From contig OX596341.1 in assembly GCA_951394405.1 (NCBI GenBank), positions 1,178,001 through 1,242,000 of the forward strand: DNA of 64,000 bases. The letters are read 5' to 3'. Under the pieces are notes generated by a model that saw nothing but the letters and a program-made list of their open reading frames with translations, was not told the DNA's origin and did no database searches. A program made the translations under genes and the position numbers. Position 1 is the stretch's first letter, and each line of letters starts with the position of its first letter. This stretch comes from Coprinellus micaceus. Lineage: Eukaryota; Basidiomycota; Agaricomycetes; Agaricales; Psathyrellaceae. Below are positions 1 through 9,377 of the stretch, piece by piece.

Positions 1-2430
1 TCGCCGAAACCATCGCCTCGGTCTACCAGGAAGGCGACGTTATCTTCGTCAACGACTACCACCTGATGCTCCTCCCTCTGATGTTGCGCAAACTCCTCCC
101 GCACGGCGCCGCCATTGGCTTTTTCATGCACGTCGCCTTCCCCACCTCTGAAATCTTCCGGTGCTTGGCCATGCGCAAGGAGCTTCTGCTCGGTATCCTT
201 GGCGCTGACTTTGTCGGATTCCAGACGGCCAACTACGCCAGGCACTTCAGGCAGACCGTCAGCCGTATCTTGGCCTTTGAGGCGTTGCCGAAGGGTATTC
301 AGCTTCCTGAGGACAAGAAGGTCGGGGACAGTGGGGACTCTGCCCCTGGGGAATCGTCGCGTGTCCGTGACGGGCTTGGAGAGCGGGGACGGTTCGTCGA
401 CGTCGCGTCAGTACCCATGGGCATTGATGTCGTCCAGCTCAGGGAGAAGAAGTGAGTGTTGTCATCTGGAATCGTCGGCTAAGTCGTCCTTGCTCATTCA
501 ACTCTAGGGAGGACCCTGAAGTCGAGGAGTGGGTCCAGGTCCTCAAGCAGCGCTACACAGGCATGAAGCTCATCGTTGGTCGCGATAAGCTCGACGATAT
601 CCAGGTATGTATCGTCATCCCTTCCGTCATGGACTCCAACTGACGGCATATCGCAGGGTGTACGTCACAAGATTGCCGCGTTCGAATCCTTCCTCGACAA
701 GAATCCCGAATGGCAAGGAAAGGTTGTCCTCATTCAGGTTGCCCTACAGACCACTGAGAGCAACGAGCTTGCCGGTGGCGTCGCCGACGTCGTGTCTCGT
801 ATCAACTCGCGGTTCTCGACGCTCACGTACCAGCCGGTCGTGTTCCTGCATACCCAGGATTTGACCTTCAGTCAATACCTTGCCCTTTTGACTGTTGGTG
901 ATGCGTTCATTGTGACGAGTTTGCGTGAGGGTATGGCTCTTAGGACCCACGAGTTCATCGAGTGCCAGGAGAACCGTTTCGGGGCTCTGATTCTGAGTGA
1001 GGTACGACGTTTACGTATAATAGATGACCGTTGTCCTAATTTCCTGCCTAGTTCACTGGAAGTTACAGCTACAGCGGCTTCCGAAGCTGTATCGCTATCA
1101 ACCCCTGGGATTACCGTGGAACCTCTGCAGCTATTTCCAAGGTATGCCCCCTTGACCTCCCATTACTACTCCTCGCTAACGCGCATTCCAGGCCTTGACC
1201 ATGAGCAAAGAAGAAGCTCAGTCTCGATGGGAGGACCTCCACAACCATGTCACCACCCAAACCGCGCAGAGCTTCATCACCACCTTCCTTCACCGCACCA
1301 TCCGCTCGCACACCTCTCACATTGCCTCCCTCTCCTCCGCCGAGGACCCCGACACCGTTCCCGTCTTCAACCTCCCCCGCATGCTCCCCAGATACAAGCA
1401 CTCCATGAAGCGCCTCATCCTCGTCGACTTTGAGGGCACTCTCTGGCGCCGCGACCTCAGTAAGGACGGTATGCAGTGCAGGATGCTTAGGAAGGAGGAG
1501 GAGTGGAGCGAAGATGATGAGGCGTGGCCGAAGGATAGTGTTGAGATTTTGAAGACGCTTGCGGATGATAAGAAGAATGAGGTGTGGGTCCTTAGCGGGC
1601 TGGTGAGGACTGGGATCTTGGGCAAGCTTTCGAAGGTTGCCCCGAAGGTCGGAATCATTGCCGAGAATGGATGCTTCATTAGGACAAGGCCGACAAGGGG
1701 ACAGGAGGGTCAGTGGCTTAGTATGGTTTCGCAGTTCAATATGACCTGGAAGAGTGCCTGCATGGAGATCCTGCACTACGTAGGTCCCCCTCCTTCCCAT
1801 CTTCTACTGCTACGTTACTAAATTCTTTTTGCGCAGTTCACCGAGCGCACTCCCGATTCCTTCATCGAAGAACGCGAGGCTTCCCTCGTCTGGCGCTTCT
1901 GGAGCGGCGACGCCGAGGCCGACGAGAACAACACCGACCGCCAATGGGCTCGCCGTCAAGCAGCTGAGGCTCAAAACCACATCTTCGATTCTCTCGGAGA
2001 ACGTTTCGGCCTGCGCATCATCCCTGGCAAGAACTCCTTCCTGGTCCTCCCTAACAACATCTCGCGCACGACCGCCATCGCCGCCGTTCTGCACCCTGGC
2101 GGCCCTGCCCGCTCACCCTTCGCTGGGCGTGCTGCCTGGATGAGCCCGGATACCGACGACTATGGCTTCGGGAGGCTGCATACTGGGGCGAGCGCCTCTG
2201 GGGCCGGTGATTATATGAGCGGAGGAAGCAGTGGGTTGATGGGTGGGGACGGAGGCGTGGAGGCGACTGACTTTATGTTGGCGATTAGCAGTGATGAGAG
2301 GATGTTGAGAAGACTGAACGAGAATGACGGAGCGGAGACCGTGAGTACGAGCGGGAAGGCGACGGACGCGAGGTGGAGGATTGGGTTCGATGAGGTTAGG
2401 AGTGTGTTGGGTGCGCTGACTGGGAAGTAG
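1..2430 (+). CDS. Trehalose synthase complex regulatory subunit (TPS3/TSL1-like), 5' partial
   Basis: This is the 3' part of a GT20 plus trehalose-phosphatase fusion protein; the start lies upstream of the window. Exons read as 1-451, 508-604, 657-1001, 1052-1141, 1192-1779 and 1837-2430, all with GT-AG introns of 50-57 bp and consistent phases. The GT20 half shows VNDYHLMLLP, FFMHVAFPTSEIFRCL and GADFVGFQT. The site that is DGMN in active synthases reads SLREGMALRTHEF. The C-terminal HAD domain has DFEGTL (1426-1443) instead of DxDGT, so the second catalytic Asp is Glu, and the later Lys and GDxxxD motifs are not recognisable. TPFSFIEE-like and SLVWRF motifs are still present. In yeast, TPS3 and TSL1 are the non-catalytic large subunits of the cytosolic trehalose-6-phosphate synthase/phosphatase complex. 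The degenerate sites favour that role here over an active TPS1 or TPS2; this last step is inference. Confidence 0.88.
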
Positions 2431-3414
2431 CGGCTGGCTGGCTGGTGAACGGGTTAACGGGGAGGAAATTTAAAATCAGCGTCCTCGAGAATAACGGTGT
2501 GTGGACAGCTTCCTATTTCTTATTCTCTATCTGTATTCTATCTCCTATGTGGCCTCTTCTCTGTTGGAATTCCTCAGTGTCTCGCTCTTGGATTTAGGTC
2601 CTATCCCTTACACCCCACTCCTTCCCCTGCCCTTTCGTGTCGCCCTGCTGGGCGTTAACTTGAAGATCTAATGATTGTACGCGAATTACTCGAACAAAAT
2701 AACCCCAAATGTGCTATATTGTGCTACCATCCTGTATAGATGCGCTCCTAGACGGTGGAATACATCATCTTCCCTCCCCCATAGTTCCAACGAACGTCCG
2801 ACACCTAAAAGAGTCAGTTCCCTTTCCACTGCTACTATTCAAATGCTGAAACACACCCTGCCAGAGTGGACCCGAAATCAACTCTTCATTGCCTCAAACC
2901 CGACAGCTAGTTTACCGAGTCACAGTCCGGAACGTCTCTTCAGGTCACCATCATCCCCAGCGAACACCGCACGAACCAAAACCAAGAACTAGGCTCCCAC
3001 ATAGCTTTTGGGCCGGAAACTGAGCTCCATTCAATGGTTCCCCACGAATCCAGAAGCATATATACTGACGAGTCTGGAGAGCCAGCGTTTCAAATTATCC
3101 ATCTACCGAAGTCCTAGGAGTGTGTAATCAAGTATGCCCCCAGTCAGCTTCCCTGACTCTTCGGCCAACCTAGAACGTCTCGATGTGGCGACCTCTTGGA
3201 GGTTTAAGCACACAATGACACAATTTGTGGACAAGGATGGGAGTCATTGCGGGTGTGGTTTCCGTCATGTGCGCTCGAAAATGCTACTTATAGCGGGTGC
3301 TGGCGCGTCAATAGGGCCTCCCTTTCTTTCAAGTCACAGACGACCCTTTTCGGCTCACGCCCTAGCAGCCCACTGTTCCAACTCGAGTGCGGACACTGCT
3401 GCTCAATTCCCGAT
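2431..3414. other. Intergenic region
   Basis: This stretch holds the 3' flank of the trehalose-complex gene and the upstream flank of the next, broken gene. The reading frames here (for example 2675-2992) have no domain and no splice-supported continuation. I see no repeat or RNA gene. One frame upstream of 3415 is open without an ATG and continues into the next gene, so the 5' end of that gene is uncertain. Confidence 0.5.
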
Positions 3415-4432
3415 ATGGTGAAGAAATCCAAGAAGTCGAGACGACCGAAGCCACCAGACCTACGCCTAGTCATCAAGGACGGTGTGGAAACAAGATTCTT
3501 CCGCCGCGGGCCCTGGGTTGAGCACTGGATAAACGCGATACTGGCACATCCCCTCGACAAACCCGGCTTTGTATTGGTCCGACTGAAGACACTCCTCTCT
3601 GGGCCTGACCCTGTCAACGGCGTCCAGGCCCGCCATCCCTCCATGGATGAAGAGGAACTCTTCTACGCCCTAATGTGCGCCCTGAAAATCCCTGTCACTG
3701 CTCATTTTGTCGGTGCCCTCGATAAACTCATCTTGGCGGCATACCCGGGCCGTTACGCGTGCGACCATAGACCCAAGAGGCTCAGTCTCGAGGGGGCCAT
3801 GTATAGTCGTCGCGACTACGGAACCGCGGATACCTGGCCTTGCAAATTTGCCAACAATATTGACGCGGGCGATATTGTCGAAGCCATATTCATGGCAAGA
3901 GCATTCTCCATAGGCATTGGTACACCGAGGAAGACTGGGAGGAGCTCCAGGATGGTTTGGGTTTGCTGTGGGAAGAACCTGACGACTCCATGAGGATCGC
4001 GTCATGCGCCCGGCTTCTTGCTGGGGGCCAGCGGATTAGGGAATGGTGTGCTGGAGGAGGGGTGGACGGTGAGCCACCGCATGAATGGCGCTACTCGGAA
4101 TATTGGCTTTACAAGTGCGGGCAACCGGTGGGAAAGCAGAAGTTCAACGAGCTTGTCGGTGCTCTGGATACTCAGAGCCAGCTAACCCAGAGTGAGTGGG
4201 TAAAGGCTATCATCGCGGTTCGTACTGCCCTTGCCTTCAAGTTCCACAATACCGTACTGATCAATTACCTTGGTAGGCAACGAAGGACCATCTTTGGATT
4301 AGCCACCGCGACCTCGGCAGTGGCGAGGTGTACAGCATTATATTCGAGCAGACGAAGCCTGATTGGAACGTTCCTGACCAAGGGGATATTCCATTCGGTG
4401 CCGACGTTGGAGATGAACCTCCAGTTGAATGA
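3415..4432 (+). pseudogene. Broken paralogous gene, copy 1 (one-base deletion frameshift)
   Basis: I do not recognise this family. The first in-frame ATG is at 3415 and the N-terminus is lysine/arginine-rich (MVKKSKKSRR). Exon 1 runs to 4217, an intron with donor GTTCGT and acceptor GGTAG covers 4218-4276, and exon 2 ends at a TGA (4430-4432). Near 3908-3914 the frame must shift: ARAFSIG is in one frame and HWYTEEDW in the next. Comparison with the paralogue at 63204-64000 (ARVFALELG...EGLGL, QLLGGGHRIRKWC against RLLAGGQRIREWC, ATKEH against ATKDH) shows exactly one missing base, because both segments are 19 residues long once a base is allowed. Restored length would be about 319 aa. The paralogue has an intron at the same place and phase, which supports the exon model. 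A sequencing error at this base cannot be excluded. Confidence 0.7.
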
Positions 4433-4692
4433 CTAGAAGGCGACCGCAAAGACAACCCAGACACATCAGGGACTACACCCATAGGCGCGAATTCGATATC
4501 CCGACTCATCCGGAGCTCCGCGCGCATTGGACACCATTCCCCATTTCCCTATCTCATCGATTGGTTCCAACTGACCCTTTACTCCACTCTGGGGCCAGAT
4601 CCCGTCCAAAGTCGCACACCCCCGCCAGGTACTGGCCACGATCATTTCATGTTGTATTACACAGTACGATGGGTTGGAGGCATGCCACAAAC

Positions 4693-5940
4693 TTACACTG
4701 AGAAAGGCCAAGGCAGACCCACCGGGAGGGACGGTATCCAACTTACACCCTGAGGTTTGATCTCCCTCCATTGCTCTCCATCCCCTGCATCCTCGCCGTT
4801 TCCCACCACCTCTTGACTATTCATACGCTCAACTCCATCGGAATACCCATATTCCCTCCCCGCCCACGCCCAGTAGCCCCTCATATACTCACTCGGTTCC
4901 TCCGTCTCATGCCAGTCGTTACTCCATGGAACAGGCCGCGGTGGCGCTCTCTGGTCCATACACTTCCGCGTGTCTAGTTGGAAGGCACCCCGTAGAGGGG
5001 GAAGAGGGTCAGTTTGGGGGGTGTACTGGGGGATTGGGAGAGGGATTGGGGGCTCCTTAGCCTTAGTGCGAGATGGTGAGGACGGTGGGGCAATCTCGGG
5101 GAGGAAACCGACAGCCGAACCGTTAGCCTCTACGAGCCAAGTGCCTCTCATCGCTTCTTCATCGTCCTCGAAACTCGGGAACGACAACCCCTCGTCCCTC
5201 CCCTCGCTAGCAGGCCCCCACGGTACCAGCCCACTCTCCCTCTCCTCCATCTCCGGGCTCATCAGTCTTCTACACTCCCATCCTGTACCCCCTGTCCTCC
5301 GAATCACATCTGCATTAGAATCATCTTCAAGACGAGCCTGTTGGCGCATGTGCTTGAATTGAGTCCGTTCCCAGTGCACGCGCATGTAATTTTGGAGCGT
5401 CGCCAGTGCGTGGGTTCGGTGGGGCTCAAACTGGGCGGGAGTTATGGGCATTGAGATTGGTATCCGAGAAGGCTGGGGGCCAGACAGGATGTGAAGGCGG
5501 TCGAAATGGTATTGGTCAAGACATGGGCTAGAGGAACGGGAGGAAGATGAGGAGTCGCTCTCAGAGTCATCGTCGCTAGAGCGAAATTCGTCATCAGCAT
5601 CGGATGAAGACGATGGCGGTATGGGGGGTAGAGCACGCCCGCTTGTACTAGAGGAGTGGCCACGAAGGTATGGCGACGTGCGATAGGAAGTGCTTCGAGG
5701 AGTTCTGTGAACCGAGGTTGGGGTTCGGGAGGATGACGCATACGATGCTGAGCTAGCTTTGTTTCGAGGTGGAGTGTTCATAGTTGCACTCAGATTGCAG
5801 TTTCGGGGGGCTAGCGGGATACAGGAGGTGGCGGCCTCGACCAGCCTCGCGATTTGCTTTATATGTCTCACCCATTCTTGACAAGTCAAAGCAAGAAGGT
5901 CAAAGCAAGACCCCAAGTGAAAGGCATTATTACTAGACAT
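4693..5940 (-). CDS. Hypothetical Ser/Pro-rich protein
   Basis: This is a 415-aa reading frame with an ATG at 5940 and a second in-frame ATG at 5781 (MNTPPRNK), which may be the true start because the segment between is poor in typical features. Residues ~60-150 are Ser/Thr/Pro/Arg-rich and include a long acidic serine run (DDDSESDSSSSSRSSS), so this part is probably disordered. The central part (THALATLQNYMRVHWERTQFKHMRQQARLE) looks like a helical conserved core, followed by Trp-rich patches (RGYWAWAGREYGYSDG). The stop codon overlaps a GTAAGT, so a further 3' exon is possible. I recognise no domain and no targeting signal. It is transcribed convergently with the broken gene to its left. Confidence 0.55.
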   Translation of the reverse strand: MSSNNAFHLGSCFDLLALTCQEWVRHIKQIARLVEAATSCIPLAPRNCNLSATMNTPPRNKASSASYASSSRTPTSVHRTPRSTSYRTSPYLRGHSSSTSGRALPPIPPSSSSDADDEFRSSDDDSESDSSSSSRSSSPCLDQYHFDRLHILSGPQPSRIPISMPITPAQFEPHRTHALATLQNYMRVHWERTQFKHMRQQARLEDDSNADVIRRTGGTGWECRRLMSPEMEERESGLVPWGPASEGRDEGLSFPSFEDDEEAMRGTWLVEANGSAVGFLPEIAPPSSPSRTKAKEPPIPLPIPQYTPQTDPLPPLRGAFQLDTRKCMDQRAPPRPVPWSNDWHETEEPSEYMRGYWAWAGREYGYSDGVERMNSQEVVGNGEDAGDGEQWREIKPQGVSWIPSLPVGLPWPFSV

Positions 5941-6528
5941 CAGACAAAGTCGTCGTCAGGCAGGAGAAAGGTCAAAGCGTCGGCATTGATCAATGGCGCC
6001 CTTTCACGACAGCATTGAGTGAGCACTGTAAATCTTGACGATATCGGCTTGCATTGTAGCTCGTGGCACTGATAGGGAGGTGAGACTGTCGAACAGACTT
6101 GAGAGGGTGGTGGTAGGAGGAAAGGAGATAGGAACCGGTTTTGCGTGGTTGTCAACCCTACAGTAGGGCCTTGATTGGCAAATGCCGACTGGGACGAGGC
6201 CACGCCAGAGGACGTCTCATTCGTGCTTTTCTCAAGGTTCTGTGCTGTGGTGCGTGGAGCCCATAGGCTCAAGAGGTCTTACACGTGAGTATCTCTCGAT
6301 ATACATTCTCCAAAAGCAGATCAGCTAAACCAAATCGTTTGGCACGACTAATATACAGAATCATCATACAACACATTCACGATTGACAACGGCCAAAACA
6401 AAAAACTGCATTAGGCTCCTTCAAGAGGGTTGGTGGGTGGCCAGAGCGCACAAATGGAGAAGCGTCGGGTACCTGCGCTCGTTCCCTCGCACTGCACATA
6501 CCAACCATTAGTTCGCGGGCACAGCGAC
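5941..6528. other. Intergenic region between two minus-strand genes
   Basis: A minus-strand open frame at 5940-6272 starts only with TTG, has no domain and is Ser/Thr/Pro-rich; I do not call it. The sequence just right of 6430 is the 3' flank of the DUF4360-type gene. It is not clearly shared with the other duplication arm, so the duplication appears to end near that gene's stop. Confidence 0.45.
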
Positions 6529-7463
6529 TCAGCAGGCCTCCCAGACAATGGGGGTGTTCTATGGGTGGTTTAATCGTTAAGTCGGTGTATTTGGCAATGG
6601 CGCAAGGGGAGTGTCACTTACAATAACGCCAGCAATGGTGATGCTTCCAGCAGCGCTTCCAATCGCACGGAAAGCGGTGTTGATGTTCGCGATGGCGTTG
6701 CCACCGCAGGGGCTCCAAACATTGGTGGGGGAGTACACTGTGTTGGCGGTGGTCGGGCCTGTGGTGGTAATGGTCGTGGTGCCAGTGCCAGTACTTCCGG
6801 CCGCGCTCGAGACTATGGAGAGATTGCAGTCAGCAACGGGAACCGAAAGAGGTGAGGACGGTTTTTCCTTACAGAAGTAAGTCTCGGTTACTTGGTTGGT
6901 ATTCCCAGCAGGAGTACTGGCAGTAACGGGCTGGGTACAAAGTTAGCCTCTACCTCCAAAATTCTTTGACCAAGAAGCTTACAGTGTTGGTTTGAGCAAA
7001 CCTGAACCTCCAGCCGGCCTGGACGCTATGGGACAGCGCGATTAATATCCACCCAACGTGCACTAGAGGGGTAATACGACTTACTTGGTGCTGACGTTAA
7101 TCTGGCAGTTGGTGCGGCCAGCGGTAACCGGGACACCAGGTCCAGTGGAGGCCGCAAAGGTGGAAGGAGGAGTATAGTCGATCGCTCCCGCTAGGTGAGA
7201 TGAACGATAACACCGATGGTGAGTCGAGGTTCGCCGCCGTTTAAACGTGCATCACTCACAGGTGACGGAAATGGTCGTTCCCGATCCTTGAGGGCAGCCG
7301 CTACCACCGAAGGTAGTGGAAATGCTGGGAAAACGGAAGTCAGCCACGATGGGTCAAAGCTACCACCCTAAGAGGGGATAAATTCGACGTACACCGAGAG
7401 GGTCTGAGCCGACGCCTGGAGGGCAGTGGCGAGAACAGCAACGGTGGCAAGCGTGAACTTCAT
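6529..7463 (-). CDS. Secreted DUF4360-type small protein (left copy)
   Basis: Seven exons: 7393-7463, 7260-7324, 7085-7190, 6983-7025, 6873-6930, 6622-6812 and 6529-6558 give a 187-aa protein. All exon lengths equal those of the copy at 21478-22397, which strongly supports the model. The N-terminus is a signal peptide (MKFTLATVAVLATALQASA). The mature part has the DUF4360 pattern: FGGSGCPQGS near the N-terminus, RTNCQINV in the middle, then a Thr/Gly-rich stretch, VWSPCGGNAIANIN and a C-terminal VWEAC. The four cysteines fit two disulfides. DUF4360 proteins are fungal and plant secreted proteins of unknown function, so no role is claimed. A TATA-like box lies about 100 bp upstream. About 83% of residues match the right-arm copy. 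Confidence 0.85.
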
Positions 7464-7564
7464 TGTTACGAGAGATATACGAGTCGGAGAGAGTTAGAGA
7501 GAGTTGTTGGAGTAAGCTAGTAGTGGGACTAGGAGCTTGAGGTATTGGAGACTGAACTGTACGG

Positions 7565-7572
7565 TTTATATA
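7565..7572 (-). promoter_or_regulatory. TATA-like box of left DUF4360-type gene
   Basis: On the minus strand this reads TATATAAA, about 100 bp upstream of the ATG at 7463. The equivalent place in the right arm has TATAAAA at 21360-21366. Conservation of position in both arms supports a core promoter role. Confidence 0.5.
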
Positions 7573-9087
7573 GATTTTCCTGCGGGGTATGATCCCCATC
7601 CGGGTTGTTCTGGGCACAGGTGCTCGGGTACGAAGGGAACGTGCGGGGTCGCTAGCTGTGCTTTCCAGAGGTCAGATGGTCAAGCAGCGAAACGGCGAAC
7701 TCAGGGCGCTTTGCATAACGTACTCGCGTAGCAAGATGTTGGGCGCTCGATGCCGTTATATCACCTTTGTCCCTTCATTGTAGGACTCGGCGTTTATGCA
7801 CGTTAAAATAACCTAGGGTCCGTCCGTTATTGACTCTTAGTGCAGATGTACTGTCTGACCGAGCGGAACTGGTGTACGCTCGAGATGACGCCTGATATCT
7901 CACTAAGCCTCCGAGAGGGTGAAAAGGTTGAGTAATGCATCAGTTCACACCGACGCCTCACATTCGGAGGATTTTCTCGCTTGTCTGACGCCTTCTAGAA
8001 TGCACATCGCACATTTTATTGGTCATTATCCTCCCGGGTCGGACGGATTCCACCTTTCTACAGCTCCTCCTGAGCACACTGTCACCTTATGGTCAGCTGC
8101 GCGCAGTTTTCCCCTTACCGATGGCGGTCTTGTTTCGCGGACCCTGTGCGGGGAAACTCATAACGTAGCCCACCTGCGAGGCGACTGCGAGGTACCTTAC
8201 CTGGGTTATGGGGTGCCTCAATTTTCCATTCTAGCCGCACTCTAGCCCTCCATGTCACACAGAACGCCTTTCGTCTGTAAGGCAATATCCGAACGCTCTT
8301 TTACAAGCATTCCGCGCTCGGCGCGTCAAATCCGGGACGGGCGCTTAACGCTGACACCGAGTGAATTTGTCTGATTAGATCGAGGTCTTTCCCACACTGA
8401 CATCCACTTCCTCGGCCGATGGCACGTTTACGACAGAATCTGGCATGGAGGGTCCTCAATACAGCTCGAGCCTCAGTTTCAATTGTTTCAGTCCCACTGG
8501 CGCTGCCGTAAGATGCGCTCGGTGGCCTCGAGGTCGCCATCAGACAGCGGGGGTAGAGATCCATAGCATGGGGCGATGGGCACTCAGGCTCGCGGGAATC
8601 GATCGACCAATCAGCTTGAACGTGCGTGAAGAGCGCAGAGTCTAGTGCTGGTTGAACTTGAACAGAAGGTCTGAGGAGAACTCGGTCGTGACATTTCGAA
8701 TCGAACAGAAATCCGATACAGAGCTCCTAAGTCGGGCGCCCAGAACGAATGGCAAGCAGAAGGGGTATATTCAAAGGATACAAAGGCGAGTACTGTCAGG
8801 TAGAATGTGTACCGCAGTAAATGAAGTGCGAAGGTTTATAAGTTATAAAGAAATCCGGTTATGAATGTGACCAATCGAAGGGTCGATGCGAGAGATATGG
8901 GTGTTGGGGTATTGGGTGGATCGGGCGGAGTACGTCCTTGAGGGTGGGTTGGTGGTTATAATCGAGTCTACGCTGGTTAAGCTGCCAGTGTACGTCAGCA
9001 CAACCGACCAAAATGTGGGTACAGTGAGCCTGCTCACCATCCAAGAGTTCGTGATCGTTGGGGGCATGAGTAGGCGCAAGTGGGCAC
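7573..9087. other. Left-arm intergenic sequence
   Basis: No convincing gene. Several blocks match the right arm in inverted orientation (19755-21350). The sequence contains one copy of the dispersed motif (GGGCGCTTAAC at 8339-8348). Open frames here (7919-8245, 8301-8564, 8652-8864) have no domain and are not conserved as proteins in the other arm. Confidence 0.5.
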
Positions 9088-9273
9088 TCAAGCGATAGTG
9101 CAGTACGTTCCACCGCCCTGAGCAGTCTTGTTCTCCTCATCGGTAGGAATATCCTTAGCGAACACGACGCAATACGTTCCGCCTCCCTGCGCGGTCTTGT
9201 TCTCCTGGTCGGAGGGGACCTCGACGGGGGCGGGGGTGGTGGAGGTGAAGAAGATGGTGGTGAAGGAGTCCAT
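9088..9273 (-). CDS. Pheromone-like CaaX precursor with two peptide modules (left copy)
   Basis: A 61-aa single-exon protein starting MDSFTT, a start typical of mushroom mating-pheromone precursors, and ending in the CaaX box CTIA (C58-A61), the signal for farnesylation, proteolysis and carboxymethylation. The peptide module ENKTAQGGGTYC occurs twice, at residues 24-35 and 47-58. The first module is followed by VVFAK instead of a terminus. In this family the mature lipopeptide is cut out a few residues after a Glu-x pair; here EN precedes each module. By family, the product would be exported and act on a STE3-type receptor of a partner. No receptor gene is visible in the window, so this may be a non-mating-type pheromone-like gene. 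A TATA box lies about 100 bp upstream. Confidence 0.85.
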   Translation of the reverse strand: MDSFTTIFFTSTTPAPVEVPSDQENKTAQGGGTYCVVFAKDIPTDEENKTAQGGGTYCTIA

Positions 9274-9370
9274 TATTGTTGGTGTGAGGTGTGAGGGCGA
9301 AGGCGTCTGAATGTGTTGTTCAGAGGGGAGGTGCTTTCTGGGGATTTGAAGTGAGGGACGGGGGTCTGGC

Positions 9371-9377
9371 TTTTATA
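9371..9377 (-). promoter_or_regulatory. TATA box of left pheromone-like gene
   Basis: The minus strand reads CCTATAAAAGCC, about 100 bp upstream of the ATG at 9273. The same 12-bp context is present upstream of the right copy (19460-19466). Confidence 0.6.

Noticed and set aside
4218..4276. Apparent second frameshift in broken gene copy 1
   Set aside because: It is an intron at the same position and phase as in copy 2 (63375-63423).
5940..6272. 110-codon minus-strand frame next to the hypothetical gene at 4693-5940
   Set aside because: Starts with TTG only, no domain, abuts another gene.
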